A stretch of 6,483 nucleotides of DNA from Thermoplasmata archaeon (GTDB taxonomy: Archaea; Thermoplasmatota; Thermoplasmata; Lutacidiplasmatales; UBA184), in contig JASHSA010000052.1 of the NCBI GenBank assembly GCA_030037035.1, forward strand, positions 1 through 6,483, given 5' to 3'. This document shows positions 1 to 5,300 of this stretch, piece by piece; position 1 is the first letter of the stretch; each line of letters begins with the position of its first letter. The translations under genes were made by a program, and so were the position numbers. The notes under the pieces are model-generated. The model saw only the letters and a list, made by a program, of their open reading frames with translations, made no database searches and was not told where the DNA came from.

Positions 1-2
1 GC

Positions 3-209
3 GTCGGCGAGGCGCGGGCGGGCCGGCTCGCCCGGCTCGTACGCTCCGCGCTCGGCGACGGGCTCGCGACCGACCGCGCCCTCGAGCAGATCCGTGGCTT
101 CGCGGCGGAGGTCGGGCGACGCGGGGGAGGCGTCCCTCGAGGGGAGCGCCTGCGCGCCCGACGCCGGCTCGCCGAGATCGGCGGACCGCTGGGGATCCCG
201 CTGGCCTAG
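3..209 (+). CDS. C-terminal fragment of an unidentified protein (5' end outside window)
   Basis: An open frame enters from the left edge and encodes 68 residues before a TAG at 207-209. I accept it as coding because nearly every third codon position is G or C, as in the confident genes here, while the overlapping frames do not show this. The visible part is rich in Arg, Ala, Gly and Leu: a helix-prone stretch near the start (LARLVRSALGDGLATDRALE), a basic Arg-rich linker, and a hydrophobic end (LAEIGGPLGIPLA). I see no catalytic motif, metal site or membrane segment and do not recognise the family. The gene converges on the thiolase gene, and the two stop codons share the four bases CTAG at 206-209, leaving no intergenic space. 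The function is unknown and the N-terminal part, which would identify it, is missing. Confidence 0.6.
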   Translation, partial: VGEARAGRLARLVRSALGDGLATDRALEQIRGFAAEVGRRGGGVPRGERLRARRRLAEIGGPLGIPLA

Positions 210-1411
210 GGTCGGTCCCGTTCGAGGACGAGGCTCAGACCGTTCCCCCCGCCCATGCACAGGGTCGCGAGCCCGAGGCGGCCCTGCGCACGCGCCAGCT
301 CGTAGGCGAGCGTCACGACGATCCGTGCGCCGCTCGACCCGAGCGGATGTCCGAGCGCGATCGCTCCGCCGTGGACGTTGAAGCGGTCGTCCGCGAACCC
401 GAAGGCGCGCTGGACGGCGATGGACGCGGAGGCGTACGCCTCGTTGTGCTCGACTCGGTCGAACGCGGCGGCGTCGAGCCCGGTCCGCGCGAGGTGCCGA
501 CGCACGGTCGGGATCGGCGCCTCCATGACGTCCTTCGGCGCGACGCCGCTCTCGTCCATGGAGTGGACCCAGGCGATCGGCTTCGCCCCTCGCCGGGAGA
601 CCTCCCGTTCGCTCGCGAGGAGGAGCGCCGCCGCCCCGTCGGCGAGCCTGGACGAGTTGCCGGGGGTCAGGAGACCGTCCGCCTTGAACGCCGGCTTCAG
701 CCGGGCGAGGCCCTCCATCGTCGTGTCCGGCCGGGGACCCTCGTCCCGCGCGAGGCCGGGGGCTCCGCGCGCGGGCTCCGGCGGAACGGCGACGATCTCG
801 GCGTCGAACGTCCCGTCCGCGACCGCCGCGGAGGCGCGCAGGTGGCTCCGCATGGCGAAGCGGTCGACGTCCTCCCGGGAAAGCCCGAGCTTGGCGGCGA
901 CGCGCTCGCCGGTGAGGCCCATCAGCTCGTGCTCGTCGAACGCGTCGACGAGGCCGTCCCGCTGCATCGCGTCGTCGAGCACGCGAGGCCCGGGGTGCAC
1001 CCCCCAGCGCAGGCCGGCGTCGACCAGGAACGGGGCGTTCGACATGCTCTCCATGCCCCCGACGAGGACGCGGTCGAAGTCGCCGGCGCGCAGGAGCGCC
1101 GAGCCGAGATGGATCGCCTTCATGCCGGAGCCGCAGACCATGTTCACGGTCACGGCGCCGACCTCGTCCGGCACCCCGACGCCGCGGAGGACCTGGCGGG
1201 CCGGGTTCTGCCCGACGCCCGCCTGGAGCGACTCGCCGAAGAGGACCTCCTCGACCTCCGCCGGCCTCACGTGGGCCCGCTCGAGCGCCGCCCGCGCCGC
1301 GACCACGCCGAGCTCCGGCGCGCGAAGCGCCCGCAGCGCCCCGCCGAAGCGCCCGATCGGGGTCCGCGCCGCCCCGAGGACGGCGACCCGCGGCCGGTCG
1401 TGAGCGCTCAT
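206..1411 (-). CDS. Thiolase, acetyl-CoA C-acetyltransferase type
   Basis: This 401-residue protein has the full length of a biosynthetic/degradative thiolase, which condenses two acetyl-CoA to acetoacetyl-CoA or runs the reverse cleavage in the cytosol. All catalytic landmarks are present. The nucleophilic Cys93 lies in NMVCGSGMKA (residues 90-99). The EHNEAYA motif is at 322-328, His355 is in GHPLGSSGAR (354-363), and the second Cys385 is in CMGGGNG (385-391). The N-terminus has the usual AARTPIGRFGG signature (14-24). The ATG at 1411 gives exactly the expected family start. The two-cysteine architecture is that of the AtoB/PhaA/FadA-like family rather than the archaeal SCP-like thiolase usually encoded beside HMG-CoA synthase and a DUF35 protein, and neither partner is adjacent here. 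It lies 77 bp downstream of PCNA with its own TATA-like element. Whether it feeds mevalonate synthesis, fatty-acid oxidation or another acyl-CoA route cannot be read from this window. Confidence 0.95.
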   Translation of the reverse strand: MSAHDRPRVAVLGAARTPIGRFGGALRALRAPELGVVAARAALERAHVRPAEVEEVLFGESLQAGVGQNPARQVLRGVGVPDEVGAVTVNMVCGSGMKAIHLGSALLRAGDFDRVLVGGMESMSNAPFLVDAGLRWGVHPGPRVLDDAMQRDGLVDAFDEHELMGLTGERVAAKLGLSREDVDRFAMRSHLRASAAVADGTFDAEIVAVPPEPARGAPGLARDEGPRPDTTMEGLARLKPAFKADGLLTPGNSSRLADGAAALLLASEREVSRRGAKPIAWVHSMDESGVAPKDVMEAPIPTVRRHLARTGLDAAAFDRVEHNEAYASASIAVQRAFGFADDRFNVHGGAIALGHPLGSSGARIVVTLAYELARAQGRLGLATLCMGGGNGLSLVLERDRP

Positions 1412-1437
1412 ACGCCGACGAAAGCCCGGGGGACGGT

Positions 1438-1443
1438 CAAAAC
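1438..1443 (-). promoter_or_regulatory. Candidate TATA-like element for the thiolase gene
   Basis: The 77-bp gap between the PCNA stop and the thiolase ATG is extremely GC-rich except for one island, read on the minus strand as AACGTTTTGACC. The TTTTGA core is centred about 29 bp from the ATG. That is the distance expected between an archaeal TATA box and a transcript starting at or within a few bases of the start codon. No Shine-Dalgarno sequence is visible before the ATG, consistent with a leaderless mRNA. The match to a consensus TATA box is weak, so this call rests mainly on position and base contrast. Confidence 0.35.
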
Positions 1444-1488
1444 GTTCACGGCCCGGTCGGCCCCGGCGCGGGCCCCGGCGTGCCGGCG

Positions 1489-2220
1489 CTAGTCTTCCTC
1501 GACGCGCGGGGCGAGCAGGTAGCGGGCCTCGCCGCGACCGAGGCCCATCGCGAACTCGATCTTGAGGGGGTACTCGTTGCCGACGTGCAAGGTCGCCTCC
1601 TCGGAGCCGATCGCCTTCACCATCGCCGAGAAGAAGTCGAGCGGGTACATGCTCTTGACCGCCTCCTTGACGTCGAGCCGCGGGAGCGACTCCTTCGGGA
1701 TCCGCAGGTCGAGTCGGTCGGTGTCGCCCTCGGAGTGCATCGTGAACGCCTCGGGGTCGAGCGAGAGCGTGACGTGGTCGGTGAAGCTCTCGCTGCCGCG
1801 GATCCCCTGGCGCATGTCCTCGGTCTTGACGACGACCGTCGCCGGCGGGCTGACGTTCGGCACCTTCGGGTCGGTGATGCTCGCCGGGTCGACGACCGCC
1901 ATCTGGCGCGTCACGCGCCCGACGTTGGCGACCAGGCGGTTCTTCCCGTCGAACTGCAGCTCGAGGACGTCGCCGGGTTTCGAGAGCCGCAGGACCTCCT
2001 TCAGCTTCTCGACGTCGACCCCGATCTCGGTGGGTTCCCCGGTGAACTCCTCGAACGCCGCCTTCTGGAGCTTCAGGACGAGCATCGCCACGTGCGACGG
2101 GTCGACCGCCTTCGCCTCGACGCCGTCCTTGGAGACCGAGAGCTTGACCTCGCTGACGAGGGTCGCGACGACCTCGACGACCTCCCGGAGGACCTCCATC
2201 TTGATGCGGAGCTTGAACAC
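1489..2220 (-). CDS. pcn: DNA polymerase sliding clamp (archaeal PCNA)
   Basis: This 243-residue protein is an archaeal PCNA, the homotrimeric ring that tethers replicative polymerase, FEN1, ligase and other PIP-box proteins to DNA. Visible features are the N-terminal clamp domain with the hallmark DPSHVAM (40-46), the interdomain connector loop region (about 116-130), and the second domain with KEAVKSMYPLDFFSAMVKA (185-203), matching the family's alpha-helix before the last sheet. The C-terminus APRVEED corresponds to the APRIE-like tail that helps bind client PIP motifs. I choose the GTG at 2220 because it gives the family-typical beginning, MFKLRIK. An in-frame GTG at 2241 would add seven atypical residues and would lie too close to the TATA-like element to be on the transcript. 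GAGG at 2228-2231 (minus strand), 7 nt upstream of the GTG, can serve as a ribosome-binding site. The gene diverges from alaX and is followed by the thiolase gene on the same strand. Confidence 0.96.
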   Translation of the reverse strand: MFKLRIKMEVLREVVEVVATLVSEVKLSVSKDGVEAKAVDPSHVAMLVLKLQKAAFEEFTGEPTEIGVDVEKLKEVLRLSKPGDVLELQFDGKNRLVANVGRVTRQMAVVDPASITDPKVPNVSPPATVVVKTEDMRQGIRGSESFTDHVTLSLDPEAFTMHSEGDTDRLDLRIPKESLPRLDVKEAVKSMYPLDFFSAMVKAIGSEEATLHVGNEYPLKIEFAMGLGRGEARYLLAPRVEED

Positions 2221-2251
2221 TGGGAGGCCTCGGCGGCCCACATCGGTCCCC

Positions 2252-2259
2252 TCTAAAAG
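2252..2259 (-). promoter_or_regulatory. Candidate TATA box for PCNA
   Basis: Read on the minus strand, CTTTTAGA is one of only two A/T-rich patches in the 98-bp gap between the PCNA and AlaX starts. Transcription beginning about 26 bp downstream would start near 2230, leaving a leader of about 10 nt before the GTG at 2220 and retaining the GAGG motif. This spacing is what excludes the upstream GTG at 2241 as the main start. The plus-strand reading (TCTAAAAG) could in principle serve AlaX, but would then imply a leader of about 36 nt. Confidence 0.5.
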
Positions 2260-2287
2260 GATTGCCGCACCGGCGGTCGGTCCGAGA

Positions 2288-2296
2288 GGGTTTTCC
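2288..2296 (+). promoter_or_regulatory. Weak TATA-like patch upstream of AlaX
   Basis: The sequence GGGTTTTCC is centred about 26 bp before the proposed AlaX GTG at 2319. This matches the spacing for a leaderless transcript, but the sequence is a poor TATA box. A GGGAG at 2301-2305 sits 13 nt from the GTG, rather far for a ribosome-binding site. This is a positional call only. Confidence 0.25.
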
Positions 2297-2318
2297 TGCC
2301 GGGAGCTCCCGTCCGCGC

Positions 2319-3077
2319 GTGACCGAGCTCGCCTACCTCGCGACGATCGACGACGCCTACGTGCGCGAGTTCCGGGCGTCGGTCGTCGCGCTCCCGCCGG
2401 GCGGGGTCGTGCTCGACCGGACGTACTTCTACCCGACGGGCGGCGGCCAGCCGTGCGACGTCGGGACCCTCGCCTCGGCCGACCGGCCGACGGTCGACGT
2501 CGTGGACGTCTCGAAGGCCGGCCCCGCGGTCGTCCACCGCCTCAAAGGCGGCGCCGCCGGCAGGTCGGGGCTGCGGGTCGGCGAGGAGGTCGCGGGGACG
2601 ATCGACTGGGGCCGACGTTATCGGCACATGCGCCTGCACACGGCGCAGCACTTCGTCAGCGGTCGGATCTTCCATCGCGGCGGCCAGCGAACCCGGCGCG
2701 CGAACTTCTCCGGCACGACGGCGCGCCTCGAGCTCGACGGTCCGCTCGCCCCGGAGCTCGTCGCGGGCGTTGCCGAGGACGTGCGCGTCGCCGTCGAGGC
2801 GCCGCGGGCGATCACGATCCGCCGGCTGGCGCGCGCCGACTGGGACCGCCACCCGCTCTCGGAGCGGAGCGGGCTCGTCCCCCTCCCGCCCCAGGTCGAC
2901 CCGGTGCGGGTCGTCGACATCGACGGCTACGACCTCTGCCCGTGCGGCGGGACCCACCTTCGCAGCACCGGGGAGATCGGGGCGGTCGCGTTCGAGCCTC
3001 CGGTCCCCACCGGGGACGGCGGGGGCCGGCTCGTCTTCACCCTGGCGGACGCGCCGGCGGCCGCTCGGCCCGCGTGA
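2319..3077 (+). CDS. alaX: Alanyl-tRNA editing protein AlaX (free-standing AlaRS editing domain)
   Basis: This 252-residue protein is a trans-editing hydrolase that removes wrongly attached Ser (or Gly) from tRNA-Ala in the cytoplasm, complementing alanyl-tRNA synthetase. The zinc-binding signature of AlaRS editing domains is complete: HTAQH (His107, His111) and CGGTH (Cys209, His213). The N-terminal beta-barrel carries the conserved Gly-rich YPTGGGQP (38-45). Having this glycine motif but no long C-terminal extension fits the medium-size AlaX-M class rather than AlaX-S (no N-terminal barrel) or AlaX-L (about 400 residues). I start at GTG 2319 (MTELAYLATI). The frame stays open upstream to a TTG at 2262, but those residues look non-native. 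The gene diverges from PCNA, and its last 41 bp overlap the 3' end of the convergent acetyltransferase gene. The Ala/Pro-rich tail (residues about 243-252) lies in this overlap and is probably not structural. Confidence 0.93.
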   Translation: MTELAYLATIDDAYVREFRASVVALPPGGVVLDRTYFYPTGGGQPCDVGTLASADRPTVDVVDVSKAGPAVVHRLKGGAAGRSGLRVGEEVAGTIDWGRRYRHMRLHTAQHFVSGRIFHRGGQRTRRANFSGTTARLELDGPLAPELVAGVAEDVRVAVEAPRAITIRRLARADWDRHPLSERSGLVPLPPQVDPVRVVDIDGYDLCPCGGTHLRSTGEIGAVAFEPPVPTGDGGGRLVFTLADAPAAARPA

Positions 3078-3588
3078 TCCCGTAGACGTGGACGTCGTGC
3101 CAACGTCCGTGATGGTAGAGCGCCGAGCGGAGCGTACCCTCGCGCCGGAATCCGAGCCCCTCGAGCAGGCGGTACGACGGGACGTTCTCCACGTCGCACG
3201 TCGCCCCGACCCGCTCGAGCGTCTCCGTCGCGAACAGATGGTCGGTGAGGAGACCGACCGCTTCGCGACCGTAGCCCCGGCCCCGGGCCGCGGGCTTGCC
3301 GAGGACGTACCAGACGTCGACGAACTCGAGGACCGGGTGGGGCCGGTAGTGGCCGACCACCCCCACGACCTCCGGCGACGCTCGCGTCTCGACCACGAAC
3401 CTCGGCCCGAGCGCGACCGGGGCGCTGCGCGCCTCCTCGACCGACCGGACGAACTCGTCGAACGTGTCGACGGCGAAGCGGTCGTACGGCGCGACGAGCT
3501 CCGCGTCGTTGTACCAGGCGAAGATCCCCTCGAGGTCCCGCGCTTCGGGCGGGCGGAGCCTCACCGAGGGGCCCTCGAGGAGCGCCAT
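3037..3588 (-). CDS. GNAT family N-acetyltransferase, RimJ/RimL-like
   Basis: This 183-residue protein has the layout of a RimJ/RimL-type GNAT (Acetyltransf_3), which transfers acetyl from acetyl-CoA to an amine, often a protein N-terminus or a small molecule. It begins with the typical VRLRPPEARDLEGIFAWYND (9-28). The acetyl-CoA pyrophosphate loop is RGRGYGREAV (102-111), followed by the NVPSYRLLEGLGFRREGTLR segment (135-154), the usual closing part of the fold. The substrate cannot be predicted. The ATG at 3588 is preceded directly by GAGGGGGG on the minus strand (3589-3596), a strong purine-rich ribosome-binding site that overlaps the stop of the winged-helix gene. The gap between the two genes is 6 bp, so they are very likely co-transcribed. 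The last residues (ERPPARPPG) are encoded where the gene overlaps alaX and look like unstructured tail. Confidence 0.9.
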   Translation of the reverse strand: MALLEGPSVRLRPPEARDLEGIFAWYNDAELVAPYDRFAVDTFDEFVRSVEEARSAPVALGPRFVVETRASPEVVGVVGHYRPHPVLEFVDVWYVLGKPAARGRGYGREAVGLLTDHLFATETLERVGATCDVENVPSYRLLEGLGFRREGTLRSALYHHGRWHDVHVYGITRAERPPARPPG

Positions 3589-3594
3589 CCCCCC

Positions 3595-4005
3595 TCAGAC
3601 CGTCGGCTCGGCGCTTCCGTCCGTGGGCGGCGGCTCCTCGGGGGAGAGCCCGACGGAGCGACGGGCGCGCCCGCTCGCGAGCGACGCCTCGGCCGGGGCC
3701 GCGTCGCCGGAGGGGTCGTCCGCCCGGACCTCGAGCGCCTTGCGGTGGCCGCTCGGGGTCAGCGCGTAGACGTGCTTCGGTTCGGAGTAGCCGACGACGT
3801 ACTGGGTCCGACGGTAGACGAGCCGCGCCATCTCGAGCACGCGAAGCGCGCGCCGCAGCGACTCCGCCGGCTCGTCGGCAAAGCGCCGGACGATGCCGAA
3901 CTCCGTGACCCACTGCGACGCTTCGAAGCGGACCTGCTGGCCGTGGTGCTCCAGGAGATGGAGCAGGAGCGTCCGCTGGACGCGGTCGAGCTCACCGGTG
4001 GGCAC
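3595..4005 (-). CDS. Winged-helix DNA-binding protein, putative transcriptional regulator
   Basis: This 136-residue protein has an N-terminal winged helix-turn-helix-like region (about residues 5-90) and a disordered tail. Predicted elements are a first helix (DRVQRTLLLHLLEHHGQQV, 7-25), a central and putative recognition helix (ESLRRALRVLEMARLVYR, 47-64), and a wing ending in the characteristic VYALTPSGHRKAL (79-91). The last is the strand and C-terminal helix common to many archaeal wHTH regulators. The tail (about 94-136) is rich in Pro, Glu, Ser and Ala with no visible domain. The start is a GTG at 4005, and no Shine-Dalgarno sequence precedes it (the upstream bases read GGTCCTCCC). The preceding 74-residue gene ends 15 bp upstream in the same reading frame, so translation could depend on coupling. 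A perfect palindrome lies just upstream. It plausibly regulates its own cluster or the divergent epimerase operon, but no target is proven. Confidence 0.78.
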   Translation of the reverse strand: MPTGELDRVQRTLLLHLLEHHGQQVRFEASQWVTEFGIVRRFADEPAESLRRALRVLEMARLVYRRTQYVVGYSEPKHVYALTPSGHRKALEVRADDPSGDAAPAEASLASGRARRSVGLSPEEPPPTDGSAEPTV

Positions 4006-4020
4006 GGGAGGACCAACCGA

Positions 4021-4045
4021 CTACGAGATCGTCGTGATCTCGTAG
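4021..4045. repeat. Perfect 10-bp inverted repeat with 5-nt loop over a stop codon
   Basis: The plus strand reads CTACGAGATC, then GTCGT, then GATCTCGTAG: two fully complementary 10-base arms. On the minus-strand mRNA it covers the last codons (Tyr-Glu-Ile-Thr-Thr-Ile-Ser) and TAG stop of the 74-residue gene and ends 15 bp before the winged-helix GTG. It could be a dyad operator for a winged-helix dimer, or an mRNA hairpin that modulates downstream translation or marks a processing or termination point. No T-tract follows it, so simple intrinsic termination is less likely. Confidence 0.75.
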
Positions 4046-4245
4046 CTCACGTCCAGACCCTTCAGGCGCTCGTGCATCTGCGTTGTCAGGCGTACGACGT
4101 CTTCGATCGTCGTTCGGTCCTTCCACTTGTAGACGAAATCATGGATCCCCATTGCTTCCTCGAAGCCGAGGCCGCGCATCACGTCGAGCACCTTCAGCGG
4201 GCTCGCCCCCTCCGAGTGAAAGGTCATTCGGACGTACGTTCGCAT
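4021..4245 (-). CDS. Small conserved-looking protein of unknown function (74 residues)
   Basis: I do not recognise this protein by name. It is compact, soluble and well formed, with no Cys, signal peptide or membrane segment. The pattern I infer is strand (RTYVRMTFHSEG, 2-13), helix (SPLKVLDVMRGLGFEEAMG, 15-33), strand (HDFVYKWKD, 35-43), helix (TIEDVVRLTTQMHERLKGLD, 46-65), strand (SYEITTI, 67-73). This resembles a ferredoxin-like alpha/beta small-domain fold of the kind used for ligand sensing or protein pairing. The natural end on a final strand argues that the TAG at 4021-4023 is a true stop. The ATG at 4245 is the first gene of the minus-strand cluster. A strong TATA element lies about 53 bp upstream, implying a leader of about 27 nt with no good Shine-Dalgarno sequence. 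Its position ahead of a winged-helix protein suggests, but does not show, a sensory or partner role. Confidence 0.75.
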   Translation of the reverse strand: MRTYVRMTFHSEGASPLKVLDVMRGLGFEEAMGIHDFVYKWKDRTTIEDVVRLTTQMHERLKGLDVSYEITTIS

Positions 4246-4294
4246 CCGTTCTCGCGCGGAAGCGCCGGCCGCGGGGTCCTCTTGGTCCTTCGGG

Positions 4295-4301
4295 TATATA
4301 T
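4295..4301. promoter_or_regulatory. Strong TATA element between divergent transcription units
   Basis: TATATAT stands out in an otherwise very GC-rich 83-bp gap and reads nearly the same on both strands. For the plus strand its centre is about 31 bp before the epimerase ATG at 4329, so transcription would begin at or a few bases before that ATG (leaderless). For the minus strand it would start near 4272, giving a leader of about 27 nt for the 74-residue gene. The minus-strand reading has a purine-rich AGAAG just upstream of CATATATA, a plausible TFB recognition element. The plus-strand flank (CTTCGGG) is a poorer match. Confidence 0.65.
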
Positions 4302-4328
4302 GCTTCTGCCGGTGCGGGGGCGCTCTGC

Positions 4329-5300
4329 ATGACGGGGCACGCTCGCGACGGGCCGGTCGTCGTCACCGGCGGGGCCGGGGCGATCGGCTCGGTCCTCTCC
4401 GCACGGCTCGTGGGCGAGGGCAGGACCGTCGAGGTCCTCGACAACCTCTCTACCGGAAGCGCCGAGGCCTTGCCGGCGGGGTCCGCGCGGCTGCGGCTGC
4501 ACCGGTGCGACCTCGCCTCCGCGGAGATCCCCGACGCGCCGTTCCGTGGCGCGTCGGAGGTCTGGCACCTCGCGGCGAACGCCGACATCCGCCGGGGGAC
4601 GGCCGAGCCGGAGACCGACCTCCACAACGGGACGCTCGCGACGGCGCACGTACTCGAGCGCGCACGACGCGCGGACGTGCCGCGCCTGCTGTTCTCCTCC
4701 TCGAGCGTCGTCTACGGCCTCGCGAACGTCCAGCCGACCCCCGAGGCGTACGGCCCGCTCCTCCCGGAGTCGCTCTACGGCGCCGCGAAGCTCGCCGCCG
4801 AGGGGCTCGTCTCGGCGTACGCCCACTCCTACGGCATGACCGCCTACATCTTCCGGTTCGCGAACGTCATCGACGGCCGGATGAACCACGGCATCCTCCA
4901 CGACCTCTTCGCCAAGCTCGAGCGCGACCCGGAGGAGCTGGAGGTCCTCGGCGACGGGCGTCAGGCGAAGAGCTACCTGCGGACCGAGGAGTGCGTCGAC
5001 GGGATGATCACCGTCGCGCGCAAGGCCGCGGAGACGGTGAACGTCTACAACCTCGGCGCCGAAGACCGGACCTCGGTCCGGGAGATCGCGGAGAAGGTCG
5101 TCGCGGCGCACGGCGGCCGGGCCCGCATCCGCTACACCGGAGGGGAGCGGGGCTGGGTCGGCGACATCCCGCGGCACCTGCTCTCGATCGAGCGGGTCCG
5201 TGCGCTCGGATGGGCCCCGTCGCTCTCGAGCACGGGCGCGATCGACCGGACGATCGCCGAGATGCTCGCGCGCCGGCGCACCCCGGCACCCCGCCCGTGA
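4329..5300 (+). CDS. NAD-dependent nucleotide-sugar epimerase/dehydratase (extended SDR)
   Basis: This 323-residue protein is an extended short-chain dehydrogenase of the UDP-glucose 4-epimerase / dTDP-glucose dehydratase group, acting on nucleotide-activated sugars in the cytosol. The N-terminal Rossmann fold has TGGAGAIGS (13-21), with Asp38 at the end of strand 2 selecting NAD(H), and HLAANAD (80-86). The catalytic set is Ser in LLFSSSSVVYG (120-130) plus Tyr150 and Lys154 in YGAAK. The C-terminal substrate domain shows RFANVIDGR (176-184) and GDGRQAKSYL (208-217), typical of this family. The ATG at 4329 places the Rossmann motif at the usual distance from the N-terminus and fits the TATA spacing. 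The frame is open further upstream, but only as antisense to the 74-residue gene. It overlaps the next gene by 4 bp (GTGA), so the two form an operon. The exact sugar (UDP-Glc/Gal, GlcNAc or other) cannot be assigned from motifs. Confidence 0.92.
   Translation: MTGHARDGPVVVTGGAGAIGSVLSARLVGEGRTVEVLDNLSTGSAEALPAGSARLRLHRCDLASAEIPDAPFRGASEVWHLAANADIRRGTAEPETDLHNGTLATAHVLERARRADVPRLLFSSSSVVYGLANVQPTPEAYGPLLPESLYGAAKLAAEGLVSAYAHSYGMTAYIFRFANVIDGRMNHGILHDLFAKLERDPEELEVLGDGRQAKSYLRTEECVDGMITVARKAAETVNVYNLGAEDRTSVREIAEKVVAAHGGRARIRYTGGERGWVGDIPRHLLSIERVRALGWAPSLSSTGAIDRTIAEMLARRRTPAPRP

Noticed and set aside
94..381. Plus-strand 95-codon frame at the left end
   Set aside because: Its composition is Arg/Ser/Ala-rich with poor third-position GC; the frame ending at 209 and the thiolase explain the region better.
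1450..1474. Possible hairpin (GGCCCG/CGGGCC) and 12-bp-spaced CCCCGGCG direct repeats after PCNA
   Set aside because: The stem is only 6 bp with a 13-nt loop, in a stretch so GC-rich that such pairings are expected by chance; no T-tract follows.
347..1492. Long plus-strand open frames (up to 381 codons) opposite the thiolase
   Set aside because: They are antisense shadows produced by high GC; the minus-strand frame has an intact thiolase with all catalytic motifs, while these give low-complexity Arg/Pro-rich peptides.
2221..2241. Upstream GTG at 2241 as the PCNA start
   Set aside because: It adds seven residues not typical of PCNA and would lie only about 15 bp from the TATA-like element, likely upstream of the transcript start.
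1480..3085. Plus-strand open frames across the PCNA gene and into AlaX
   Set aside because: The proteins have no recognisable domains and are explained by PCNA on the minus strand and AlaX in another frame.
4021..4023. TAG as a pyrrolysine codon
   Set aside because: TAG ends several unrelated genes in this window, the 74-residue protein ends naturally on a predicted strand, and no PYLIS-like context can be argued from the hairpin alone.
4083..4328. Upstream extension of the epimerase frame
   Set aside because: The extension runs antisense through the 74-residue gene and across the TATA element; the ATG at 4329 gives the normal N-terminus for the family.
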